A stretch of 44,835 nucleotides of DNA, from assembly GCA_902607525.1 (NCBI GenBank), contig CACLKK010000004.1, positions 1 through 44,835 of the forward strand. The letters are read 5' to 3'. The stretch is from an uncultured Pelagibacteraceae bacterium. GTDB taxonomy: Bacteria; Pseudomonadota; Alphaproteobacteria; Pelagibacterales; Pelagibacteraceae. Positions 27,135 through 36,020 of this stretch are shown here, one piece after another. Position 1 is the stretch's first letter, and the number at the start of each line of letters is the position of its first letter. The position numbers were made by a program, and so were the translations under genes. Below the pieces are notes generated by a model that saw nothing but the letters and a program-made list of their open reading frames with translations, searched no databases and was not told the origin of the DNA.

Positions 27135-28911
27135 ATGACGAAAATGACAACCGAAGAAGCCTTTGTAAAAGTTTTGCAGATGCATGGCATAGAGCATTCA
27201 TTTGGAATTATTGGTTCAGCTTTTATGCCAATTTCTGATCTGTTTCCAAAAGCAGGTATTACCTTTTGGGATGTTGCTCATGAATCAAACGGGGGATTAA
27301 TTGCAGATGGTTATACTCGCTCTACAGGTAAAATAGCAATGTGCATAGCTCAAAACGGACCAGGTATTACTGGTCTAGTAACTCCTATTAAAACAGCATA
27401 TTGGAATCACACTCCAATGCTTTTAGTAACTCCACAAGCGGCAAATAAAACAATTGGTCAAGGAGGATTTCAAGAAGTTGAACAAATGAATCTTTTTAAA
27501 GATATGGTTTGTTATCAAGAAGAAGTAAGAGATCCATCTAGGATGGCAGAAGTATTAAATCGTGTTATAGAAAAAGCAATAAGAGGATCTGCACCAGCAC
27601 AAATAAATGTTCCTAGGGATTATTGGACTCAAGTAGTTGATGTAGAGTTACCCCCAATTGTTCGTTTAGAAAGACAATCAGGTGGATTAAGTGCAGTTTC
27701 TAAAGCAGCAGAATTATTATCTAATGCAAAATTTCCTGTGATATTATCCGGAGCGGGTGTAGTTATTGGTAATGCGATTGAAGATTGCAAAAAATTAGCT
27801 GAACGATTAGATGCACCAGTCTGTTCTGGATATCAACACAATGATAGTTTTCCAGGAAGTCATCCTTTAGCAGTAGGTCCTTTAGGATATAACGGTTCAA
27901 AAGCAGCAATGGAATTAATTTCAAAAGCAGATGTTGTTTTGGCTTTAGGTACTCGACTAAATCCTTTTTCAACCTTGCCTGGGTATGGAATTGATTACTG
28001 GCCTAAGAAAGCTAGTATAATACAAGTTGATATGAACTCAGATCGAATCGGTTTAACAAAAAAAGTAACAGTTGGAATTTGTGGAGATGCGAGGTTAGTT
28101 GCACAACAGTTATTATCAAAGTTGTCAAAAAAATGCAGGTAATAATGATAGAGAAAAACGAAAAGCTTTAATTCATCAAACAAAATCAGCATGGTTACAA
28201 AAATTAACAAGTTTAGATCATGAAGAAGATGATCCAGGCACTACATGGAATAAAGATGCCCGCAAGAGAGATAAAGGTAGAATGTCACCACGTATGGCAT
28301 GGAGAGCAATTCAAGCAGGACTGCCCTCCAATGCAATTATTTCAAGCGATATTGGAAATAATTGCGCTATAGGTAATGCCTATCCTACGTTTGAAGAGGG
28401 CAGAAAATATTTAGCTCCAGGTCTTTTTGGTCCTTGTGGATATGGATTTCCAGCAATACTTGGTGCAAAAATTGGATGTCCTAATGTTCCTGTTGTTGGT
28501 TTTGCTGGTGATGGTGCTTTTGGAATAAGTATGAACGAAATGAGTTCTTGCAATCGAAAAGAATGGCCATCTGTTACTATGGTAATTTTTAGAAATTATC
28601 AGTGGGGAGCAGAAAAAAGAAACTCAATACTTTGGTTTGATGATAATTTTGTAGGAACGGAACTGGACCCTGAATTAAGTTATGCAAAGGTAGCAGAAGG
28701 TTGTGGATTAAAGGGAGTTCAGGTTAAAACACAACAAGAATTAACTGAAGCTTTAAAAAAATCATGCGAGGAACAAAAAAAAGGCGTGACAACTTTTATA
28801 GAAGTAATTTTAAATCAGGAGCTTGGAGAACCTTTTAGAAGAGATGCTATGAAAAAGCCAGTTAAAGTAGCAGGAATTAATGCAAAGGACATGCGTCCTC
28901 AAAGAACTTAA
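27135..28911 (+). pseudogene. xsc: Sulfoacetaldehyde acetyltransferase Xsc, interrupted by a one-base frameshift
   Basis: Xsc is a thiamine-diphosphate enzyme that cleaves sulfoacetaldehyde with phosphate to acetyl phosphate and sulfite. The first part (27135-28142) carries 'MTTEEAFVKVLQMHGIEHSFGIIGSAF', AHESNG with the ThDP-activating glutamate, and 'GQGGFQEVEQMNLFKDMVCY'. The second part (frame of 28099-28911) carries 'SSDIGNNCAIGNAYP' and the ThDP-binding 'GDGAFGISMNEMSSCNR'. The frame changes at a run of seven A residues (28127-28133); six A would give one 591-residue Xsc, the normal length. Both halves look fully conserved. Sequencing error, slippage rescue or recent mutation are possible. 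An AAGGA ribosome site precedes the ATG. Confidence 0.9.
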
Positions 28912-28917
28912 AATATT

Positions 28918-30069
28918 TTAACCTATAACTAAATCTAATTTTTTTTTACCTAATCTTTCATTTCCAGTGTCAGTTACTAAATAAGTTTCTCCCAAATTCA
29001 TTGCAAGCTGGTTTTCACTATCCATTAAAATCATATGCATAAAAAAGACCATTCCCTTAGCTAAAATAAAAGGATTTCCTGTATATAACATAGGCCAGTC
29101 CATCCAATTAGGAGCAAAGGTAGCGCCCATAGAGTAACCACAAGCATTCATTCTAGATTTTTTGTAACCCATTTCATCAAAAATTTTAGCATGAGCATCA
29201 AAAACATCGCCTATTTTATTACCAGGTTTTAATTTATTTTCACAGGCTTTTAGAGATTCAAAACAGACTGAATACATTTTTTTTTGTTTTTTGTTTACTT
29301 GACCAATAGGTATAGTTCTAAACATTGCTGAGTGATAATGTTTATATGTTCCGGCCCATTCTATCGATAATTGGTCATTTTTATCTAACTTTCTCTTTTC
29401 ACTTTGATAACGACAAAGCAAAGCATTTTTTCCTGATCCTATTATAAATTCATTGGCAGGATAATCTCCACCGCCACTAAATATAGCTCCTTGCATTTCA
29501 GATAAAATTTTTGATTCATTTACTCCTGCATGTGAATGTTTCCAAGCTGACTCCATAGCTCTATCTGCTAACTCCGCTGCTTTTCTAACATATATTATTT
29601 CAGCTGGAGATTTTATAACTCTTAGCAAAGACACTAATTCAGATTGATCGTAAAGTTTTGAAAAATTTTTTAAAGAAGCATTTAGTTTAAGAGCATTCCT
29701 TCCAGTTAATCCATAAGCTTCATACTCAACACCTAAATTAGAATTCGCTAAGCCAAGTTCAGATAAAATATTTTTTAATTCATTTGCTGGATTAGATTCT
29801 TCTTTATCTACCCAAATTCTAATATCTTTTATAATAGAAGTATTTTCAGCTTGTCGTAAGTCAGGTGCTCTTGTTAATAGAATTAAATCTCCTTTTAAGG
29901 TTAAAACTAGACACTGAAAATAAACATAACCAAAAGTATCATAACCCGTTAGCCAATACATTGATTCTTGTCTAAACATTAACAATCCATCAAGATTCTG
30001 TTTTTTTAATTTTTCTATTACTTTAGATTTTCTTTCTAGGAATTCTTCTTTTTTAAAATGAATGGTCAC
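28918..30069 (-). CDS. M24 (pita-bread fold) hydrolase lacking canonical metal ligands
   Basis: The 383-residue protein has the creatinase N-terminal domain and the M24 aminopeptidase-P-like catalytic domain. The usual metal-binding residues are mostly replaced: 'SIEWAGTYKHYHSAMFRT' stands where D-x-G and the second aspartate belong, 'CGYSMGATF' replaces the HGxGH region, and 'FMHMILMD' replaces the first glutamate site. This pattern is seen in non-peptidase M24 members such as creatinase and ectoine hydrolase (DoeA), so a small-molecule amide hydrolase is likelier than a peptidase. The start is GTG at 30069, eight bases after the mazG-like gene, within a four-gene operon. Confidence 0.72.
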   Translation of the reverse strand: MTIHFKKEEFLERKSKVIEKLKKQNLDGLLMFRQESMYWLTGYDTFGYVYFQCLVLTLKGDLILLTRAPDLRQAENTSIIKDIRIWVDKEESNPANELKNILSELGLANSNLGVEYEAYGLTGRNALKLNASLKNFSKLYDQSELVSLLRVIKSPAEIIYVRKAAELADRAMESAWKHSHAGVNESKILSEMQGAIFSGGGDYPANEFIIGSGKNALLCRYQSEKRKLDKNDQLSIEWAGTYKHYHSAMFRTIPIGQVNKKQKKMYSVCFESLKACENKLKPGNKIGDVFDAHAKIFDEMGYKKSRMNACGYSMGATFAPNWMDWPMLYTGNPFILAKGMVFFMHMILMDSENQLAMNLGETYLVTDTGNERLGKKKLDLVIG

Positions 30070-30077
30070 TTATTAAA

Positions 30078-30449
30078 TTACTCAACAAATTGTTTTAAAT
30101 CAGGTTCGGAATAATTTGGTCCTTTCATAACTTTACCTTTTTCATTATAGATGGGTTTTCCATCTTTACCTAATTTGCTCATATTTGCTCTTTGTACTTC
30201 CTTAAAGCATTTATCTAAATCTATTCCATAAGCACAACCCGCTCCATAGGTAACATAAAGAATATCTGTCAAAGCATCAGCGACTTCTTTTAAGTCTTTT
30301 TCTTTTATCGCCTCCTCTAATTCGTTTAGTTCTTCTTTGATTAAATCAAACCTAAGTTTAATAGTTTTTTCATCTGGAAATTGTGGTTTAGTGATTACTT
30401 TTTGACCAAATGTTTTCATAAATTTTTTAACATCTTCAAAATTACTCAT
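30078..30449 (-). CDS. MazG-like nucleotide pyrophosphohydrolase
   Basis: This is a 123-residue all-alpha NTP pyrophosphatase of the MazG/HisE superfamily. The metal-binding signature is present as 'EELNELEEAI' followed by 'EVADALTDILYV' (E-x2-E, then E-x2-D-x2-x-D). The C-terminal part has 'KLGKDGKPIYNEKGKVMKGPNYSEPDL', a block common in phage and alphaproteobacterial members. Family members hydrolyse NTPs or dNTPs to monophosphates, often as house-cleaning enzymes. It is part of the minus-strand operon terC-SDR-mazG-M24, with 14- and 8-base gaps. Confidence 0.85.
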   Translation of the reverse strand: MSNFEDVKKFMKTFGQKVITKPQFPDEKTIKLRFDLIKEELNELEEAIKEKDLKEVADALTDILYVTYGAGCAYGIDLDKCFKEVQRANMSKLGKDGKPIYNEKGKVMKGPNYSEPDLKQFVE

Positions 30450-30463
30450 TTGTACCTACCTCT

Positions 30464-31231
30464 TTATATTGCTGTCCATCCACCATCAACTAAAATTGAA
30501 GTTCCGGTAATCATTTTAGATGAGTCTGATGCTAAAAATGCAACAGCTGTTGCTACGTCACTTAACTCAGCAAATTTTCCCATAGGGATTTTTTTAAGCG
30601 TATCATTTTTAAATTTTTTACTTTTTAAAAATTTTTTTGTCATTGGAGTGACCACAAAGGTTGGGCACACTGTGTTCACTCTAATATTGTTCTTAGCTAA
30701 ATCGATAGCCATTCCTTTAGTTAATCCTTCTAGACCTGATTTTGTCATATTATAAACACTTCTGTTAGGTCCTCCCACATGTGCCATTTGTGATGACATA
30801 TTTATTATAGATCCACCAATTTTTTTTCTATTTTTTTCTTCCAGCATTTTAAGAGTACATAACTGCGCCACATGAAATGTAGATATAGTATTTAGTTTTA
30901 TTAAATATTCCATATTTTTTTTTTGAACTTTAGTAAAATGTTCTGGGATATTGTGCCCGGCATTATTAACTAAAATATCAATTTTTTTTTGTTTATTTAT
31001 AACGTTTTTAATCTGATTGTAGTTAGTAACATCGCAAGCATAAGCTGAGCATTTTGATCTTAATTTTTTTATAACTTTAGAAATATTATTTAAATCTTTT
31101 TGAGTTCTACTAACAATAATAAGATCAGCTCCAGCTTCAGCAAGGGCTATTGCACATGCTTTACCAATACCTTTTCCAGCACCAGTAACTAAAGCAGTTT
31201 TATTTTTTAAATTAATTTTCTTAAGGTACAT
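30464..31231 (-). CDS. SDR family oxidoreductase
   Basis: This is a 255-residue classical short-chain dehydrogenase with the NAD(P)-binding TGAGKGIG motif at about 17-24, 'NNAGHN', the catalytic serine in 'INMSSQMAH' and the YNMTK catalytic tyrosine/lysine. It ends 'ITGTSILVDGGWTA', usual for SDRs acting on sugars, polyols or hydroxy acids. The substrate is unknown. It is four bases downstream of the TerC gene, and further upstream lies the relic of a GMC oxidoreductase, so the operon may once have handled successive alcohol or aldehyde oxidation steps. Confidence 0.88.
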   Translation of the reverse strand: MYLKKINLKNKTALVTGAGKGIGKACAIALAEAGADLIIVSRTQKDLNNISKVIKKLRSKCSAYACDVTNYNQIKNVINKQKKIDILVNNAGHNIPEHFTKVQKKNMEYLIKLNTISTFHVAQLCTLKMLEEKNRKKIGGSIINMSSQMAHVGGPNRSVYNMTKSGLEGLTKGMAIDLAKNNIRVNTVCPTFVVTPMTKKFLKSKKFKNDTLKKIPMGKFAELSDVATAVAFLASDSSKMITGTSILVDGGWTAI

Positions 31232-31235
31232 AGTT

Positions 31236-31811
31236 TTATATAAATATTTTTAAATCAGTATAAATTAATTCTAAGGCGACCGCCAGTATTGCTATCAAAC
31301 CTATCCATCCTATCCATTTATATTTTTTGATCCATTTAGATATGATAGTTGCTACTGTAGCCATAAGTATAATTGATAAAATTAAACCAAAAACTAATAA
31401 AAAGTAATGATCTCTAGCAGCTCCTGCTACACCCAAAACATTATCAAGGCTCATACTAACATCGGCAATTATAACGGTTATTATTGCCTTAAAAAAATTT
31501 GAGTTGCTGGCTTTAATTTTATTTTCATTATTTATTTCAGCTTTAATGACATCTTTGTAAAGTTTGTAAGCAATATAGAGTAGAAGTAGTCCACCAATAG
31601 TTTTGAGTCCATTAATTTGCAGAAGATATGCGGTTATTAAAGTAAATATTATTCTTAAAATAATTGCTGCACCAATGCCCCAAAATATAATTTTTTTTCT
31701 TATCTCATCTTTAAACTGTGAGGCAACCATTCCAATAATAATTGCGTTATCACCCGCTAAAACTAAATCAATAAATACTATTTGAAAAAAAATTACTATT
31801 TGTTCGATCAT
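31236..31811 (-). CDS. TerC/YjbE family integral membrane protein
   Basis: The 191-residue protein has about six to seven transmembrane helices and the family motifs '[14 protein letters not shown]' at about 15-28 and '[17 protein letters not shown]' in the middle, whose aspartates lie inside the membrane. TerC-type proteins are associated with metal (manganese or calcium) efflux and metalation of exported proteins; the short YjbE-like branch is less studied. Its ATG overlaps the TGA of an upstream GMC oxidoreductase relic (ATGA), suggesting the relic once led this operon. Confidence 0.85.
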   Translation of the reverse strand: MIEQIVIFFQIVFIDLVLAGDNAIIIGMVASQFKDEIRKKIIFWGIGAAIILRIIFTLITAYLLQINGLKTIGGLLLLYIAYKLYKDVIKAEINNENKIKASNSNFFKAIITVIIADVSMSLDNVLGVAGAARDHYFLLVFGLILSIILMATVATIISKWIKKYKWIGWIGLIAILAVALELIYTDLKIFI

Positions 31812-31924
31812 GATTTGCTATCTTCTATTATCATGTCAGAAGCTTTTTCAGCAATCATAATAGTTGGAGCGTTAGTATTTTCTGGAGTTATATGTGGCAT
31901 TACTGAAGTATCTACATCTAGTTT
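31808..31924 (-). pseudogene. 3' remnant of a GMC oxidoreductase (choline-dehydrogenase-like) gene
   Basis: A 38-codon stretch ending in TGA at 31808 encodes '[19 protein letters not shown]' followed by '[12 protein letters not shown]', the C-terminal signature of GMC-type flavoprotein dehydrogenases such as BetA. Upstream the frame stays open for about 25 more codons but loses recognisable similarity and then meets a stop. No flavin-binding N-terminus exists anywhere nearby, so about 90% of the gene is gone. The deletion end lies close to the divergent NCS1 permease promoter region. The remnant's stop codon overlaps the terC start. Confidence 0.75.
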
Positions 31925-32077
31925 TGTGGCTACAAACTCTAATTTATGGACTATAGCGTAAAACCTTTTATATTTAGCCGCTGATTCAAGATAAAAATAT
32001 TAGTAATTTAACTTTTATCATAATTAAAAAATGGGTAGTATTCTCAAACTTTAAAATAACAATTAAAGAGGGAGATT

Positions 32078-33508
32078 ATGAGTAAAGTAAGAAGTAGAGA
32101 TAGACGCTTATACAATAAAGATTTAGCTCCAACTGATAAAAAAAAGAAAAATTGGGGATGGTTTGAAATCTTTAACGTTTGGGCAAACGATGTTCAAAGT
32201 TTATTTGGTTATACTTTGGCTGCATCTTTGTTCTTAACTTATGGCCTAAATGGTTGGGCTGTATTCTTAGCGATTCTTCTCGCAGGATTTTTTATAATGT
32301 GGTTAGTAAACCTTTCAGGAGCTCCAAGTGTTAAACATGGAATTCCTTATCCGGTATTTGCACGAGCAAGTATGGGAGTCATTGGCGCAAACTTTCCGGC
32401 AATGGTTAGAGGTATTGTTGCTATGTTCTGGTATGGTGCACAAACATATTTTGCATCAACAGCAGTAGCACTTTTACTTAAAGGTTTATCAGGATCAGAC
32501 GGTGGAGATGCAATTCTTTTAGGAATGAATGGGATTGAATGGATTTCATTTATTTTTGTTGCAGGATTCCAAATTTATTTATTCTGGCAAGGTATTGATT
32601 TAATAAGAAAATTTTTAAATTTTGCTGGACCAGCAGTATATGCAGTAATGATAGTATTAATGTTAGTGATTTGGGGTAAAGCAGGAGGAAATCTTCTGTC
32701 CGAGGTTGGTAACATTTTCTCTGGAGTTGGTGATTACAGTGGTGGAGCTTTTGCTGCTTTCTTAGCAATTTTCGGAACTATGGTTGCATACTTTGCTGCG
32801 GTGGTAATAAATTTTGGTGACTTTTCAAGATTTGTAAAAAATGAAAAAGAAATGAGAAAAGGAAATCTTTGGGGATTGCCTGGTAACATTTTCTTATTCT
32901 CTTTTATAGCTTTGATGGTCACAGCAGGGACAGTTTCAGTTTTTGGCGAAACTATTACAAACCCAACTGATATGGTTGCACGTGTTGGTAACTTAGGATT
33001 AACAGTTATTGCAGCATTTGCATTCTTTGCAGCCACAATTGGAATTAATATGGTAGCGAACTTTATTCCACCAGCTTACGATTTAGCAAACTTGATACCA
33101 AGTAAAATTGATTTTAGAACGGGTGGACTAATTACCTCTATAGTTGGTTTTATTATTGGCGCACTATGGGTTTCTTTCATTAGTCAAGTTGGAATGTTTC
33201 CATTTGTAAATACACTTGGAGCAATACTAGCGCCAGTTTATGGAATAATGATTGTAGATTATTATGTAATCAAGAAAGGAAGACTTGATGTTAATCAGTT
33301 ATTCTCTTCTAAAAAAGGTAGCAAGTATTATTACAATGATGGTTGGAACCAAAAAGCTTTTGTTGCATGGGCAATAGCTGGTGTGTTCTCAGTACTAACA
33401 GTATGGCACCCTGCATTATCAGGTTTAGGTGGATATGCATGGATAATTGGTGCTGCTTTAGGAACGGTATTACATCTTATGATGTCAGGCCAAAAGTCTA
33501 GAAGATAA
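32078..33508 (+). CDS. NCS1 family nucleobase/allantoin permease
   Basis: This is a 476-residue transporter of the nucleobase:cation symporter-1 family with about 12 transmembrane helices. Typical features are the N-terminal 'NVWANDVQSLFGYTLAASLFL', 'GIPYPVFARASMGVIGAN' and 'MFWYGAQTYFAS', the helix-3 substrate region. Family members carry cytosine, uracil, hydantoins or allantoin. Convergent with three allantoin-catabolism genes, so allantoin or a related ureide is the likely substrate (inference). A good ribosome site, GAGGGAG, lies five bases before the ATG. It ends at a bidirectional terminator. Confidence 0.88.
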   Translation: MSKVRSRDRRLYNKDLAPTDKKKKNWGWFEIFNVWANDVQSLFGYTLAASLFLTYGLNGWAVFLAILLAGFFIMWLVNLSGAPSVKHGIPYPVFARASMGVIGANFPAMVRGIVAMFWYGAQTYFASTAVALLLKGLSGSDGGDAILLGMNGIEWISFIFVAGFQIYLFWQGIDLIRKFLNFAGPAVYAVMIVLMLVIWGKAGGNLLSEVGNIFSGVGDYSGGAFAAFLAIFGTMVAYFAAVVINFGDFSRFVKNEKEMRKGNLWGLPGNIFLFSFIALMVTAGTVSVFGETITNPTDMVARVGNLGLTVIAAFAFFAATIGINMVANFIPPAYDLANLIPSKIDFRTGGLITSIVGFIIGALWVSFISQVGMFPFVNTLGAILAPVYGIMIVDYYVIKKGRLDVNQLFSSKKGSKYYYNDGWNQKAFVAWAIAGVFSVLTVWHPALSGLGGYAWIIGAALGTVLHLMMSGQKSRR

Positions 33509-33527
33509 TATTTAAATTTTAAAAATT

Positions 33528-33562
33528 AAAACCCGCTGTAGAAATATAGCGGGTTTTTTTTT
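33528..33562. terminator. Bidirectional terminator between the permease and allA
   Basis: A 13-bp stem (arms 33528-33540 and 33545-33557, one G-T pair) with a GAAA tetraloop is followed by a nine-T run on the plus strand and preceded by A residues, giving U-tracts for both transcripts. It separates the convergent NCS1 permease and ureidoglycolate lyase genes. Confidence 0.88.
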
Positions 33563-33567
33563 ATTTT

Positions 33568-34062
33568 CTAATAATTAAGAATGATCTTTTCTTTTTCAAA
33601 CTTATGAATAATTAAATTTTCACCTTTACCCATCCTGTCAATTACAAGAAAATTTATATCTTCTGTTGAAATTAAAGGAAAATGCCAGATTCCAGGTTTG
33701 TAATTTATTCCAGTTTTTGGCGGTATAATAAAAGATTGAATTTTATTTATCTCAGGGTATTCGCCTTGTGGTGCCACAAAACAAAGAAAAGTAGTTTCTT
33801 TCATTGGTATAAAAGCCTGACTACCTAGAGGGTGTTTTTCCATCATATCTACAGTCATAGGGAAAGTTCTTTTTAAGGCTGAAAAAATGCTTACTATAGT
33901 TTTTCCATCATCTTTTGAGGTATTCAGATTTGCTAGATTGTCAAAACGTTTTGCATACCCTGCGTTTATATCTATGGGATTAATATCATCTGTTGTTATT
34001 AAATCGCCATACGCAGCAAAGTTTGACCTGTTTATCTTTATTGGTTTAATGATTTTTTGCAT
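33568..34062 (-). CDS. allA: Ureidoglycolate lyase
   Basis: AllA cleaves (S)-ureidoglycolate to glyoxylate and urea, the last step of allantoate breakdown by the allantoicase route. The 164-residue length is normal. Supporting motifs are 'RNFAAYGDLI', 'FSALKRTFPMTVDMMEKHPLGSQAF' (split by the metal-binding region) and 'GINYKPGIWHFPL' with the conserved histidine. It overlaps the allantoicase gene by a single base on the same strand. It is the last gene of the puuE-alc-allA unit. Confidence 0.92.
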   Translation of the reverse strand: MQKIIKPIKINRSNFAAYGDLITTDDINPIDINAGYAKRFDNLANLNTSKDDGKTIVSIFSALKRTFPMTVDMMEKHPLGSQAFIPMKETTFLCFVAPQGEYPEINKIQSFIIPPKTGINYKPGIWHFPLISTEDINFLVIDRMGKGENLIIHKFEKEKIILNY

Positions 34063-35054
34063 TATTCTGGTCTACCTAAAAGTCTGATTCTTGAAATGCC
34101 TCCATCAGGATAAATATTTATTTTTATGTAATTAATTTTTTTATTTTTCATCAACTTATTATTAAAATTATGCTTTCTATGAGCATGAAGTTTAACTTTG
34201 TTTAACAGCAATTTCCAATTTTTTGATTTCTTAACAATATTTTTAGATGAGATGTTATTATTTAAGTAGGTAGCTTGTAAGGAACATTTGTCAGGATAAT
34301 TACCTTTGAAGTGGTGAGTATCAATTTGAATTTTATTTATTTTACCGGCAGTTGCGCATTTTAAAATTAACCAATCGAAATTTTTTCCTCTGCTTCTTCT
34401 TGTTTCCCATCCATCACCCATATTTTTGCCCACTCCTGGCGCTAAGATATTTTCTGCTCTTCCAAAATGTTCATTATTACAAGCAATAGGTGTGGCTCCA
34501 CTTAAAACAGAAGTAAGATTCATCATTTTTTTTTTAAATTTTTTATTAATTTTCATTTCACCATAAATTCTAATTCTGGCTACGCCACCATCAGGGTAAA
34601 TGTTTAATTTTATATGAGAAAAGATAGATTTATTTTTTATATTAAAAAAATGATGGCTATTAGGTTTAGTTGTTTTTTTTTTTAAAATTTTTATCCATTT
34701 TGTATTTTTATTAGGCAATTTATTTTTACTATAACATGCATCAAGTGAAATTTTGCTTGGCTGATTTCCGTTAAAATAAGAAGTATCAATATCTACTTTA
34801 TGTATTTTACCTGGTCTACCCAGTTTTAAAATTAAATAGTCATGACCTTTGTTTCTTTTTCTTCTTGTCTCCCATCCATCCATCCATTTTCCATGTTTGT
34901 CAAAAACTCCTTCTTTAAATATTGGAGGCCAAGGATTAATAATTCTTTTAGCTGGAGCAAAAAACTCGTCCGTTTTATATACGATACTTGATCCCAAGCG
35001 TGATTGCGCCAAATCAATTAAACCATTTAAAAAAATATTTTTATTTTTACTCAT
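34062..35054 (-). CDS. alc: Allantoicase
   Basis: Allantoicase hydrolyses allantoate to ureidoglycolate and urea. The 330-residue protein is a tandem duplication of a jelly-roll domain, visible as two copies of the pattern 'GDGWETRRSRGKNFDWLILK' / 'MDGWETRRKRNKGHDYLILK' and of 'KINIYPDGGISRIRLLG' / 'KLNIYPDGGVARIRIYG'. 'DEFFAPAKRII' near the N-terminus is also characteristic. Length fits the family. It sits eight bases after puuE and one base overlapped with allA. Confidence 0.96.
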   Translation of the reverse strand: MSKNKNIFLNGLIDLAQSRLGSSIVYKTDEFFAPAKRIINPWPPIFKEGVFDKHGKWMDGWETRRKRNKGHDYLILKLGRPGKIHKVDIDTSYFNGNQPSKISLDACYSKNKLPNKNTKWIKILKKKTTKPNSHHFFNIKNKSIFSHIKLNIYPDGGVARIRIYGEMKINKKFKKKMMNLTSVLSGATPIACNNEHFGRAENILAPGVGKNMGDGWETRRSRGKNFDWLILKCATAGKINKIQIDTHHFKGNYPDKCSLQATYLNNNISSKNIVKKSKNWKLLLNKVKLHAHRKHNFNNKLMKNKKINYIKINIYPDGGISRIRLLGRPE

Positions 35055-35062
35055 AATTAAAA

Positions 35063-35968
35063 TTATATATTTGAATAATTTTTAATCCAATGTTCAGCTA
35101 TATCAATTCTTTTACACAACCAGACATCATCATGTTTTAAAACATAATCTAAGAATTTTTTTAGAGATTGGATTCTTCCAGGTCTGCCAATTAATCTACA
35201 ATGCAATCCTACAGACATCATTTTTGGATTTGTTTTACCTTCTTCATATAGAGCATCAAAACTATCTTTAAGGTAAGTAAAAAACTGATCACCACTATTA
35301 AAACCTTGATTGGTTGCAAATCTCATATCATTATTATCTAGCGTGTAAGGAATTATTAATTGTTTCTTTTTTCCTTTAATTATCCAGTAAGGTAAATCAT
35401 CACTATAAGAGTCACTGTCGTAAAGAAACCCCCCCTCTTCGATAACTAAATCTCGAGTATTAGGACTGCAACGACCTGTGTACCAACCCAAAGGTCTCTT
35501 ACCAAATATTTTTTTGATTGATTGAATAGCAAGTTGCATATGTTTTTTTTCTGTTGCTTTCGGTATTTTTTGATAATCAATCCATCTCCATCCATGTGAG
35601 GCAACTTCATAATCAGATTCTTTGATAGCATCGCATACATCTTTATTTCTTTCTAAAGCCATTCCAACACCAAAAATAGTTATAGGAATTTTATTTTTTT
35701 GAAAAAGTTCATGCAATCTCCAAAAACCTCTTTTTGAACCATACTCATAAAAAGATTCCATATTAATGTGTCTTCCTTTAATTGGTTGAGCACCAATTAT
35801 TTCTGACAAAAAAGTCTCCGACATTTTATCACCATGCAATACAGAGTTTTCAGCTCCTTCCTCATAGTTTAAAACTATTTGAAGAGCTATTTTTGCACCA
35901 TTTGGCCATTTTATGACTGGTGTTTTTGACCCATAACCAATCATATCTCTTGGATAATTCTTTTTCAT
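35063..35968 (-). CDS. puuE: Allantoinase, polysaccharide-deacetylase type (PuuE)
   Basis: PuuE is the metal-independent allantoinase related to polysaccharide deacetylases; it opens allantoin to allantoate. The 301-residue protein begins 'YPRDMIGYGSKTPVIKWP' and has 'LNYEEGAENSVLHGD', 'SHGWRWIDY' and 'GWYTGRCSPNTRDLV', characteristic of PuuE. It heads the unit puuE-alc-allA. It is divergent from the HpsN-like gene with only 52 bases between starts, which must hold both promoters. Confidence 0.94.
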   Translation of the reverse strand: MKKNYPRDMIGYGSKTPVIKWPNGAKIALQIVLNYEEGAENSVLHGDKMSETFLSEIIGAQPIKGRHINMESFYEYGSKRGFWRLHELFQKNKIPITIFGVGMALERNKDVCDAIKESDYEVASHGWRWIDYQKIPKATEKKHMQLAIQSIKKIFGKRPLGWYTGRCSPNTRDLVIEEGGFLYDSDSYSDDLPYWIIKGKKKQLIIPYTLDNNDMRFATNQGFNSGDQFFTYLKDSFDALYEEGKTNPKMMSVGLHCRLIGRPGRIQSLKKFLDYVLKHDDVWLCKRIDIAEHWIKNYSNI

Positions 35969-36020
35969 AGAATAAAATATTTATATATTAAATTAAAAAT
36001 AAAATCATAAAAATTCATAT

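Noticed and set aside
28127-28133. Programmed -1 ribosomal frameshift at A-AAA-AAA in xsc
   Set aside because: The downstream conserved frame is +1 relative to the first, so a -1 slip would lead into the wrong frame.
32734-33036. Minus-strand frame within the NCS1 permease
   Set aside because: It mirrors the hydrophobic codon pattern of the permease and has no independent support.
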